A DNA stretch of 64,000 bases from NCBI GenBank assembly GCA_025024175.1, contig QCXZ01000041.1, positions 5,699,786 through 5,763,785 of the forward strand, in the 5' to 3' direction. The notes beneath the pieces are model-generated. The model searched no databases and was not told where the DNA came from. It saw only the letters and a program-made list of their open reading frames with translations. A program made the position numbers and the translations under genes. Position 1 is the first letter of the stretch. Every line of letters begins with the position of its first letter. The stretch is from Rhyzopertha dominica. Taxonomy: Eukaryota; Arthropoda; Insecta; Coleoptera; Bostrichidae. Shown piece after piece: positions 12,550-23,060 of the stretch.

Positions 12550-12588
12550 TTCATCTTTGATAAAAATTACAAGTGTAATCGAAACGTC
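12550..12588 (+). ncRNA. Hammerhead-like motif at the 3' end of PLE B
   Basis: After the coding end of the PLE comes TTTGATAAA, a six-base hairpin (ATTACA/TGTAAT around AG), then CGAAAC and GTC. The order matches a hammerhead core with a minimal stem III, but the first conserved block (CUGANGA) is degenerate (UUGAUAA), so this copy is probably inactive. It supports placing the element end near 12590. Confidence 0.5.
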
Positions 12589-13849
12589 AGACTAATAATT
12601 TTTTGTCTCCGTCACTTGTTTTACTGAAATAGTCTCAAAATTTCCCCCAACCCCTCTAGAAATTTTAAAATTAAATTAATGTTCTTTAAAGCATCCTGTG
12701 GTGTGTAATTAACAGATATTTCGTTAAATATTGAGCATTTGTTCTTGGAAAATGCCATGGAAATCCTATAACAGTTGAACGCCCTTTCTCTAGTATTTGA
12801 GAAAAATTTGTAAATGCAGGAACGCAACATTATAGTTTGAAAACTACTCAAACCAGTTCTTAAAAGAAACAATTTTTTGTTTTGGCCTCTGTGCAAGCAA
12901 ATCTACTTACTAGTACATGAGTCCATTAGCGGGAATTAATAAAGAATCATTTCATGCAATATTAAAGAACTGCGCACACAATTACCATCTATACCATTTA
13001 CAATTGCATAAGAGTCTTACAATTGCCACGGATATTCCTAAATTAATAGTTTGATAACAACCATTTTAAAACCAGAAAACGCGTTTAATTTAAGTTAAAA
13101 ATAAAGAACAATAGATATCTTATCGATACAGGGAAAACTATTGACCAGATTTGAAAGTATTTAAAAATATTGTTGTAGCATTAGAAGAAACATAACTGCT
13201 GGACCTGTACAAGCATATATACATATTTCCACCCCAGTTCGATATTAAGTTCTGTAAAGTGTAAGGCAAGCAAAAATATTAAGTTGGGTTATAAACATCT
13301 TGTATACTTATATACTGGTACAGTTAAAAATCCTTGTAGTAGTTTAATTTAAAAATATGTATACAGCTAGGACCAGAATATGCTTCCTAAGAGCATAATT
13401 GCCGATTTGAGGAGCATTAAAACAACACATATTAGTAATGGATCACAAACTGATCACTGAGTGAAATTGCTTGACAGCCTTTGGACTTTCAGCTAGAGCA
13501 GCAGATCTATAGAACCACAGCATCCCAATGCAACACACTTTGAAATGATGTCAGCCTGTGAGTTGCTGAACTAGAGACGTGCAAGCAATGACACAATACT
13601 GCTGTATTGCATGTCCTAAGCATAGTTTCGACCGTCTAAATTAGACCACATGGCGTTTGCACAAAGCGAGTTTCCATTAAATCTAAGGCCAGAGGAAACT
13701 TGTCACAGATTCTAGGCTTTGTTCGATTGCTGACAACGACAACTTCCAAATTAAATGTGCTCATCTAATTGCAGAAGTTATGTAAAAAGCTCATCCTCAA
13801 AAACACGGAGCATACGCAAGCTAAACTTTCCTGGTTTGTATTCCTCTGT

Positions 13850-14160
13850 CTCCCAGGCCATCCTTTAACCTCGCATGGGGTGAATTAGCTGCGACGCCCC
13901 CTGGTGACGAATTTATGCACGGGCGCTAGGTGTAAGTAGCTGCGTGCCGTGAATCTCGATACATTCGATGTTGTGGGACATTAGCAAGTGCCGCACTAAT
14001 CGAGTTGAGTGCCGAGGGCCTCAGGGCCCATTTTTTAGACTGGCGGCCGGTCACGTGCACCGTACATTGTCCTGGTGCAACGGAACGCAGGTAAACTCGG
14101 TATCTTACTGCCGTTACTCAAACTGTGCCGCTGGAGGCGGCGGAAGGGGCTTATCGTAAT
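13850..14160. other. GC-rich non-coding block, candidate regulatory DNA
   Basis: A CpG-rich island between AT-rich flanks. It has an open frame of 63 codons (13968-14159) with no recognised domain. A CTCF-like site lies at its left edge. A sequence resembling a splice donor (CAG then GTAAAC near 14090) was noted, but no coding support goes with it. Confidence 0.3.
13894..13907 (-). promoter_or_regulatory. CTCF-like binding site
   Basis: On the minus strand the sequence reads TCACCAGGGGGCGT, which matches the core of the animal CTCF consensus (CCASYAGRKGGC) at nearly every position. CTCF is an insulator and architectural protein conserved in insects. This is a single motif match; occupancy is unknown. 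Confidence 0.4.
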
Positions 14161-16589
14161 GGAATAACAATAGCTTTCCAGGTTTTTCTTGTCTGATAAG
14201 TTTGAGGGGGGCGCTTAAGGACTTACTTGAGTTGCTAAAGGGTGTTTGCGAAAAAATGTTAGACGCATAATGTACTGTAAGTATTATGTCAGCGCATTCG
14301 ATGAGTTTTAGTTCTATTACATGCCTGTTTATGCTGCTAGCTTGTGTTCAATTCATTACAAAATTTTTGGAAATATCATCAATAATGCTGCAAAAATTTT
14401 ATCTGCTGGTCTCGACCAAGTCCTGACAATATTGTTAAGTTACCTGCAAGCGACCCATCCATTATCAATCAAGAATTACAGTATTCAATATTTTAATACC
14501 ATTTCGCGTTCGCGCAAATCAGTGAATATCAAATTTGATTCTTGCCTTGTATAGAAAAAAATTATTATACAGGGTTCTCAGGGGTTCTGTCTGTTCTAAT
14601 TTCTATTTAGTGTAGACATATACTTTTTCATAAAATCTAGTCACGATTTAAGAACATGCTCAAAAATGTAAAAGAAACAAAAAATGACCATTGCAACCAT
14701 GAATTTTTTAATGATTGTGAATAAATTGATAAAAATATCGATAGGGATATAAAACTAATAACGTAATTCAATTTTATGGAGAAAATACTAAACGGGTTGT
14801 TTTTTATTGTTTAGTCAAAAACTTTGTTTTTGTACTATTATTACAAACATTTAAGTGGAGTATGTCATAAGGAACTTTTTTTCTTTCAAAAATATAAAAT
14901 TTTCAACATTGCGAGTATTATTAGTTCTTATAAATTTTCGGTACAGCAAACTGTTTAGACGATATTAGCAAAAAAGCGTCACTTAAAGAAAACGGTTTTT
15001 CTTAAATATCTCCTAATATATTTAATATATTCAAAAAATGAGTCAGATAGGAAAGTGTCTTAGAAAATTTATCCAAAATTTTGACATTTTCGAAATATTT
15101 CCAAAAAACCTATTTTGGACCCTGATCGTACGATTTTTTTTAAATTTTGGTATTATATAGAAAATCAAATTTCTGATCAGAGAGCGCTATTGTAATTTTT
15201 TTGTTAATTTAATATTATTCGAGTTATTTGGGAAAAAGCGATTTTAAAGATGTATGTATTTTTGCTAATATCACTAGGACTGTTTGTCTTAAAAAAAATG
15301 TGTAGAGAGAAAAAATGCTCAAAACCTGATTACTAATCGTATAGTATAAGAAATAAAAACGTAAATGTCATTTTGACAATTGGATATGGAAGTATTGATT
15401 CAATTTGCGGCGGTTTTATTAAATTGTATATATAAAGTGTATAAATGTTAAACATTTTATGTTTTTGAAAAAATCCAAATGTAAAATATTTTTATTAAAA
15501 ATATTCCTTCTATGGCACTACAGTTAAATGTTAATTGCTTTTAGAGCATGTTCTTAAATAGGTTCCTTTATTTCATCAAAAAGTAGTATACCTCAAAACA
15601 AAAAAATTAATACCTACGGAACTGTGTATAATAATTTTTTGTAGTAGAATAAGTGTTTGAAAAAAAAGTGTTTTGGACCGAATAACATAAATACCTCGGA
15701 AACGCTTTGATTTTTTTAGTCCGTATGGTTGTTTGAGTCATGAAAAGGTATATTGTCACCATATTTCATTAAAATTGGATTATTTTTGTGAAAATGAAAA
15801 ATTAAAAACCAGTAAAAGGTAACCTTTTGCACATTGCCCGGAAATTTTAAGATTCTGTTAAAAAGTGATCAGATAGGAGTTGTTAATTTTTACATATACA
15901 AAAGACGTGTATCTCTCTTAAATCTATTGAATCTGTATTAACCGAAGATTGTACAAGCACCAGTCATTCTTTTATTTCTAATGATGTCACAATTTTCTGT
16001 TCTGAGCCGAATTTGACAAGAATATTGTTTTTAGAAATGGTGTACATCAATAGAGGGACTCATAAAATTAATAAAAGGTCTTATATTGAGGGTGTATCCA
16101 AAATTTATCTTCATCTTATTCCTACTGTTAAATAATTTTCAAGTAATTTTTGGTCGTTTGGCAGCGTTGTTTGTCTGATCGTTGTCGTTTAAGTCGCACT
16201 TTTCTTTGCTAATCTGTATGAACACATGTGTTGAACAATGTCGTTATGCATTTACCCATAAAACGTTGTAAAAATTATACACCTGTAAGCTGCCGCGATT
16301 TATGGATCAGATTTTAAACCTCTATCTAAAGAGATACAGTTTTGTAGCATTGAAGATGTCAAATGTTATCGTTAGTAGAGTTAGCCATATACACCGGATT
16401 TTAAAGAAGAATATTACATAATTCATGCGTAGATGATAGCATAATCTACATGGCACGTTCTACTCCCCCATTTCTGCTATTTTACTAGCTGATATAAAAA
16501 ATGAAGCTTAGGTAAGCTACCAGATATTTATCTGTTGTTGGGTTGTTTTGGCAAAAAAATGTACATATGGTCCCTGCACTCCTTAAGTC

Positions 16590-17060
16590 CAAATTTTCTC
16601 GTTCTTATTTTAACTGGCGAAATCCGTCTCTGATCTCCCATATCCCACTATCACGTAGAATAAACCCGACCAAGCACGATCCTCACCTGTCAAACATGGA
16701 TCAGCGCAGACTAAAGCTCTCGTTCCGTTTCAGGTACCATCCGAGGCCGAGTTCGTATTCAGGGGTGGTCCGCCCGGCACGTGGTGAGTTTCGAAACATG
16801 CTCCATTGTAAACAGCTGAAAATAGATCCCGCGGATAAATACGGATGTAAGCAAATAGTCGTTGGCGATGTACTGCTCTCGAGCACGTAGGAGATGGGGA
16901 TGATGCGAAAGCGTTTCGACACGTACGCGTCTCCCGCTGATTATATCACAAACTCCAATTGGATTTTGCACTTTGTACACGCTGATTAACAAGTTTTGTT
17001 TGAGGCAGCCGAATGTGTGGCTTCCTAGTTGGATTAAGATTAGGATAACGAGTGTCACTG
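16590..17060. promoter_or_regulatory. Candidate enhancer block
   Basis: GC-rich island with several transcription-factor-like words close together: TTGTAAACA (forkhead-like, 16806-16814) overlapping CAGCTG (E-box, 16813-16818), GCTGATTAAC near 16979, and GGATTA (Otd/Bicoid-like) at 17031-17036. Overlapping open frames on both strands show no recognised domain. Regulatory function is inferred from composition and motif clustering only. Confidence 0.3.
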
Positions 17061-18295
17061 GGGGCGTAACTTTACGACTATCGCCAGCCGCGGATTGGCT
17101 TACCAGATTTGCTCAAATCAGCGCATTAAAACAGACATAACATCAATCTACAAAAAATGACGTTCCTTTTTTGGTTATTATAACGATCGTTTAATAGTGC
17201 TATAAAAAATGCACGCGGCAGCTTTGATACTGTTCATATATAATTGATTCAATATTTTGTGCACTATAGAAACACAATGGCTGTAGACAACAAACAAAAA
17301 CATTACGTTTTCTTCTGAAAGTATCTTTTCGCTGAACTTACAAAATATATTATCCTGGAATGAAGATTAGATTTATTTTAGAAAAATATCTACCTGCAAG
17401 TTATGATTATAGACGAGTGCAGGGTTTAGTAATCTGAAAAAAATAATGGTAAATTTAAGAAAAGTGAAACACGTCATTTTTAATTTCAATAACATTCTTA
17501 AGGCATTGAATGACTATCGTCTTTTGTTATCTCCATGGCCAGCTTTTTTTCTTGTGCGGACTCTATATTAAACTTTTACTTAGGCTAATAGAGTTAGTTG
17601 AATCAATTGCAGTTTTACTTACTTTTACTGCGATTTATAGAAATAAAATTTAATTTATATAACACATATTACTACATAAATATATTTAGGGTACATACGT
17701 ATTACCATAAATAGGAGCATATTCAATTAATTGACTAAAAAGTCAGTTTTTTGTTATATGTAAGTTGTGCANGTTAAAAATAAAAGCGTATTGTGGAGCT
17801 ACTGCATCTGCAATGATCACGTCATCCTCAAACAAAAAACATAAAAAAACTGTCAATGCTTTACTGCAGATAAATTTTTAATACATTCTTTGAATCAAAT
17901 GGTTGTACTATAGAGTGAAATGTAATCAGCTACATGGTTGTAAATCCCTTTGAAAATACATGATGGGATGCTTAGGAACGATTAGAATTTGACGATTTTT
18001 AACAAAAATTTTAAATAGGTATGCTGGATGATGCTAATGTACCTACAACATCAGTAAATAAAACAGGTTTGCTTCAAATTTGTCCAGTTTTTTTAAGGAT
18101 ATAATTTACATGCGAAATAAATACACAATCAAACTCCACATATAGATCCAATATTTTAGCAAGCTCAACTATTTCTTTGCCTGTTTTTCATTTTTTTACT
18201 ATCAAACAATATAACAATGCATTTCGATGGATTTACGGACAAACAGAAGTTAGCAAAGCTTGTAGTTAAAGTACCTAAGTATTTATTTATTAATT

Positions 18296-19560
18296 TTACG
18301 GTATTGCAAATATCACCTTCGTTACAAGACATATAAAATTAGGAACCGTCTGCATAAAAGTGACTTCTGCAATACTTTTATTATTAACCACAATAACTAA
18401 ATAAATTGAGAAGAGCAATGGGCCAAGTGTGGATCCCTGAGAGACTCCACTGACAATAGATTTAGGTTCTGATAATTTAGTGTTGTATTTAGCAGTTTGA
18501 ATTCTGTTCGACACATAGCTAACCATCAAGCTGCATCATTAATTCCACCAAAAGCTTAGGTGTAGTACAGTAATATTAGTATTGTAAGTTGTTTTTCATC
18601 ATATGCTCTAATTATGACATCAATAGTGCTGTGATGCAACTAATATGTGGTCTGAATCCAGACTGATTTAGAGGTAACATTGAGTAAATTATTGTAACAC
18701 TATATACGTTCATACACTTTAGATACTTTTGCGCTTGCGTGATATATACCCTATTTTCCATTCTTCAGGAAATATATCGTTTTCTGTTGAATAATTGTGT
18801 TAAAACAACATGCGTAAGGCAATATGATCATCCCCTACTGCTTTGTATTTTATTGCCAACAAACCATCGTACACAGTCCCTTCGGTGATCATTTCAAAAT
18901 TAAGTATTGCAGTACTTTGTTTTTGGCTATTATAGAGAGTGTGTAAAATTGTTCTTCAGGCTTACCGGCAGTATGGAATTCCTTAATGAAAAAAAAATCA
19001 TTAATTATATTTAAACCTTGCAAATTGTCCGGGAAATTGGTAGTAATTTTTTAGGAAATAGATTAAATTATTTAGTTCATTATATAATGCTTTAATAGAT
19101 GAATACGATTGGATTATACCATTTCAGTAGGCTCTTTTTTCATGCTTGACTGTATTGTTGCATTAGAAAAGCATTAGTGCATAATATAATCTCAGTGAGC
19201 TAGGTTTTTCGACCTTTTAAACCTGTTAAGGACATCATCTCTTAATTTTATTATATGCTTTAAATTTTCTGTTATCCATGGTACCTGACATTAATATCAA
19301 ATAAATTAATTAGTAATCAATTAAATAACGCAATTTTATAATGAATATCACATTGAATAGTGTTTAAAGCCAAAGAATTCAGATAGTTTGAAAACTCATT
19401 TTTATCTATACTATCAAAGTTCCTACAGCATAAAGTTACCTTGCCAATAGTCAATAATAATAAAGGAGTCAGCATTCGAAAGCACCTCACAACCTTCGAC
19501 AGTCTCCTTCAGATGTAATAATGTACCTGCAATCTCGTCATTTATATCGGCTTTTAGAGC
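18296..19560 (-). pseudogene. Jockey-type LINE relic (ORF2 linker and reverse transcriptase), LINE 1
   Basis: On the minus strand, from about 19560 down, one sees the end of the endonuclease region (DSIDKNEFSNYLNSL, near 19400) and the PWITENLKHIIKLRDD linker near 19270. The reverse transcriptase then follows: KAVGDDHIA near 18840, FPEEWKIGYIS near 18770, QSGFRPHISC near 18660 and SGVSQGSTLGPLLF at about 18410-18450. Many stops and frameshifts separate these blocks. The catalytic YADD block and the 3' end are not readable. The motif set is that of Jockey/CR1-type non-LTR retrotransposons, which insert by target-primed reverse transcription. All copies of this broad type in the window lie on the minus strand. 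Confidence 0.85.
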
Positions 19561-20162
19561 CGATGAATAACAAATAGGTAATTGATATTTTGAAAAAATC
19601 TCCGATTTTCATTTAAATCGCATACTTTGATTGAAAAAATATTACCAAATCGGCTATGTCATCATTTGAAAGGGCTCCCCAGAAACATTTCTGTCGAACC
19701 GCGCACGCATTAAAATAGTGCGCTAATTTCTTATTGCGTCGTTTGCTCGTTTGTGTTTCCGGGCAATAACGCGCACATGGCCGCCGCTGATAAGGCCCTT
19801 CGGGCTTGATGGACGGCGCCAGTCCGTATGTATTCCCATCGCGACGCAGTGGGCTGTCGCGGATCCACACGTTCTCGCCAAATCAAATTATCACGGCCGC
19901 AGCTTCGGTATCACTTTAATTTCTTGTGGGGATTGGGTTAATTGGAAAAGTTTTGTCAATTTTANTTTCCCCCGTCCTGTCTCTTTATTACTGTTCTTCG
20001 CCGAATTCTGGCGCGCAGACCGGATGAAGCNTTTGCTCAGAGTGCGGTAAGAAATGTAGCTTGAGNTATACCNGAGGGTATTATTGGAAAAGCTCCTTAA
20101 TAACATATTTCTGATAAAATAGGGATACGTAGACAACATATGGTTTAATAATATTTAATGTA
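19561..20162. other. Moderately GC-rich stretch with N bases
   Basis: No gene recognised. The part from about 19660 to 19880 is CpG-rich and may be regulatory. Four N bases lie between 19965 and 20073, so local sequence quality is low. The stretch ends in the TA target duplication of the next mariner. Confidence 0.35.
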
Positions 20163-21494
20163 CGAGGCATGTTTTTTTTAAGTAAGTACCGTTTTGGAAT
20201 TAAAAATAGACGTGCAAAGATATCGTGATAATTTTATCTTACATGAAAGCCTGTACCTTAATCTACTTTTCTACATAATTTCCGTGAATATTGAGGCACT
20301 TGTCATAACGTGGCACCAGTTTTTGAATACCCTCCTCATAAAATTCTGCCGCCTGACTTGTTAACCACTGCATCACAAATGTTTCGACTTCGTTATCGTC
20401 TTGAAGACGCTGACCACCCAGGTGTTTCTTCAAGTGCAGGAACAAATGGTAGTCGCTGGGCGCCAGATCAGGGCTGTATGGAGGATGATCTAGAGTTTCC
20501 CATTTAAAAGATTTGAAGAGATCTTTGGTCTGATTAGCCACATGTGGACGGGCATTGTCATGCAGCAAAACGACACCCTTACTCAACTTGCCACGTCTTT
20601 TGTTCTGGATTGCACGACGCAGATTGTTCAATGTCTTACAATAAGACGCTGCATTGATTGTCTCATTACGAGGCAGAAACTCCACTAGCAATACTCCTTT
20701 TCTGTCCCAAAAAACTGTGCACATCATTTTCCGGGCAGAAATTGTTTGCTTAAACTTCACTTTTTTGGGTGATGATGAATGTCGCCATTCCATGGATTGT
20801 TGTTTCGATTCTGGTGTGACGTAGGCCACCCATGTTTCGTCACCAGTAACAATTTGGTCTAAAAAATCTTCACCTTCATTGTGGTACCGCTCAAGCAAAC
20901 TCAATGCACTGCCTAAACGTTGGGTTTTGTGCAAATCCGTCAACATTTTCGGAACTCAACGTGAACACAATTTCCGGTAATTCAAGTTCTCGGTCACAAT
21001 GCGATACAAAACACTACGAGAATATTGAGGAAAGCAGTCGCACAATGATGAAATTGTAAAGCGTCTGTTTTCTCTCACCTTTTCGTTCACTTTCTGCACC
21101 AAATCTTCATTAACGACCGAAGGACGCCCACTCCGTTCTTCATCATGCACATTTGTGCGGCCATCTTTAAATGCTCTCACCCATTTCCTTACCATTCCAT
21201 CACTCATAATGTTTTGTCCGTAAACTTCACAGATCTCACTATGAATATCGATCGGTTTTACGCCTTTAGCACTAAGAAATCGTTAACAGCCCGTACTTCA
21301 CAATCGGCGGGACTCACGATTGTCGGAGGCATCTTAAACACTCAGTAAACAACGTATACAATGAAGAATCAAACTGTAATGGCGTCAGTGCGTAGACAAG
21401 AGATGTAGGTAACCAGCGCGCATGCGCAGAACGCCGACTGTAGCGCTGCGGCGGCGGAATCGCAAAACGGTACTTACTTAAAAAACATGCCTCG
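20163..21494 (-). mobile_element. mariner element, copy 2 (full length)
   Basis: Bounded by TA at 20161-20162 and 21495-21496, with the same CGAGGCATG inverted repeats as copy 1; the left one has two extra T bases in its T run. The length is 1332 bp. The transposase runs on the minus strand and has two visible lesions only. The near-identity to copies 1 and 3 over the whole length indicates one family that spread fairly recently. Confidence 0.95.
20263..21332 (-). pseudogene. mariner transposase, copy 2 (one stop, one frameshift)
   Basis: Start ATG at 21332-21330 (reading M-P-P-T-I-V) and stop at 20263. The frame would give about 356 residues, the usual mariner length. The order is an N-terminal helix-turn-helix pair, a linker ending CSR-VPKM, then the catalytic domain with aspartates in TGDETW, LLHDNARPH and SPDLAPSDY. 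The second and third are separated by 34 residues, the DD34D signature. Two lesions: a one-base deletion near 21283 early in the gene, and TGA at 20956-20958 where the other copies have TGG. The catalytic half (20263-20946) is uninterrupted and keeps all three aspartates. Confidence 0.95.
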
Positions 21495-21496
21495 TA

Positions 21497-21793
21497 TTTG
21501 CGACACTAAACTCATGGATTCTGTTGGTACAGAAACTTTTATAAATGTTACGAAGAGTGTTGTACAATTTAGTGTCCATGTTGCTACTATATCTAAAGGC
21601 TTATACCCTTTATATCCTAATTTACTTTTTCAAGATTTTTGCGAATAAACTAAACTCTTTATAACAATTATTTAAGGTAGCAAGCACGCTTTTCTTATTT
21701 TTTTAATTCTAGCATATATCGAGTACGTACCTAATCAATTGTATTCCCTTAGGCATTCACAGCCGGCGTCAAATGACGAAGCTTTCGGACTGG
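21497..21793. other. Short stretch without features
   Basis: AT-rich, no recognisable coding or repeat signal. Confidence 0.4.
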
Positions 21794-21916
21794 ATGGCCA
21801 ATGTCTTCTTCTTCTCCCTCCAGACGTTTCGTCTTCTACCGCGGTAGGCATCTTCAGAAGATGATGAAAATACCTACCACAGTAGTAGGCGAAACGTCTG
21901 GAGATGAAGACATCGG
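21794..21916. repeat. Inverted pair of hammerhead-like, PLE-type terminal sequences
   Basis: Two arms of about 60 bp form an imperfect inverted repeat centred at about 21856. Each arm holds, in outward orientation, a short hairpin followed by CGAAACGTCTGG. The left arm on the minus strand has a good hammerhead core: CTGAAGA (21857-21851), a CTACC/GGTAG hairpin, then GAAACGTC. The right arm on the plus strand has ATGATGAAA, a CCTAC/GTAGG hairpin and GAAACGTC; its first core base is changed. Such sequences are typical of Penelope-like element termini, but no PLE coding part is attached, so this may be a solo terminal remnant. Confidence 0.6.
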
Positions 21917-22379
21917 CAACGGTGATTCAGTCAGGTAGCTTTACATTGTTACCTATGCAGTTGCCTATACCCATTTTTAAGATCGGTTTTAGATTAACTT
22001 TTGATACGATATAACTTGTAGTAATCCCATGGGACTCATAATAGATATGCATTTGAACTTCTACTGGTATCTACACTTGTTATAACTAGTAGCGTCTTTC
22101 TAATATCACTGTAAGAATGTGAAACCAATTGGGTGGAGCACCGCCTCCTGCTTTTGGCAAAATGTGACCCAGTCGTTATTTTGTACTATTTGTATTTGTA
22201 ATTTAACCTTCATTTCCACGGTTCGATAAAAGATTCGTATAGGAAGTGGAATTTATTTGAAAACAAATGATAACTATTTAAACTAGATTTGAATCACCTT
22301 AAAGCAGTTTTGCTATTACAAGAGATTACTTTGTATTTGATGCCTATGTATACATAATTTAGACATGAACGAAAGTATA
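21917..22379. other. AT-rich stretch before a transposase-like relic
   Basis: No recognisable domain. It may contain the eroded N-terminal part of the relic that begins at about 22380, but I cannot read it. Confidence 0.35.
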
Positions 22380-23060
22380 TATGGAACGAATTGAGAGGTC
22401 CTCAAGAAGTGGGTTCATGCATTTTCCATTATCTTAAAAATTATGTCAGAACTGAAAAACTAATTATGTATGCAGATCAATGCGTTGGGCAAAATAGAAA
22501 TATTAAGACCGCAGCTTTATGCAACTACATTGTATGCTTGGAGCTAAGCACGGTTAATGAAATTAATCACGATTTTTTAGTTAGTGGACAGTCCTTCCTA
22601 CCTTGTGAACAGGATTTGGGTTTGGAAGTAAAACAAAAAAAAATTCTTTAGGGACAGTTTTATTCCGGATGATTGGAGGAGAGTTGTGGAATTAGCCACA
22701 AAAATATTACCTTTTAAAGCAATAAAATTGTCTTCCAGTGACTTCTACTCTACGACAAACTCGGAACATAATTTAACTGCCCGAAAAATTTTAGCAAGTA
22801 AATCAAAAGCAGAGTGGCTCAAGATTCAGTGGCTACTTAAATCAAACCCATTTTGTATATTTTACAGTACCCGAACAATGAAGATGCACTCGTTTAGTAC
22901 TAAAAAAAGAAGTTCAGTGCAAATTTTGGGAAGTAGTGAGCTCAGTATCTTATATCCCAACTCAAAGGGTACAACATAGACATTACGAAGAAGAAGGACC
23001 TTCTGAAACTAATTCCTTTTATACCGCCTCTTAGAAAAAGAAAACAGAAAAGGACATTAA
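22380..23060 (+). pseudogene. Relic of an uncharacterised transposase-like protein family
   Basis: Two frames (about 22380-22651 and 22686-22980) carry the C-terminal half of a repetitive insect protein family whose hallmark is a hydrophobic strand ending D-x-C-x-G-Q-N-R-N. Here it reads YADQCVGQNRNIK near 22470. About 50 residues on comes a G-x-S-x-L-x-x-x-x-D-x-G block, here SGQSFLPCEQDLG near 22580. The pattern of a buried aspartate, then H/S and D-F-G residues, resembles an RNase-H-fold DDE nuclease. The next frame has a KIQWL block near 22825 and a K-rich end near 23000. I know the family only as unnamed proteins (possibly related to DUF7869). This copy lacks its N-terminus and has a frameshift near 22655. 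Confidence 0.55.

Larger units (their letters stand above)
12600..18290. other. Long gene-less stretch with two GC-rich blocks
   Basis: No protein family, tRNA or complete transposon was recognised in this 5.7 kb. The part from 14560 to 15900 is very AT-rich with many T and A runs. The GC-rich blocks at 13850-14160 and 16590-17060 are listed separately. There is an N near 17772. Confidence 0.4.

Noticed and set aside
14560..15900. A long MITE or LTR in the very AT-rich stretch
   Set aside because: I searched by eye for terminal inverted or direct repeats matching CAGGGTTCTC or similar and found none.
16701..17058. Overlapping frames of 73-115 codons as a gene
   Set aside because: Three frames on two strands overlap in a GC-rich block, none with a recognisable domain; regulatory DNA is the simpler reading.
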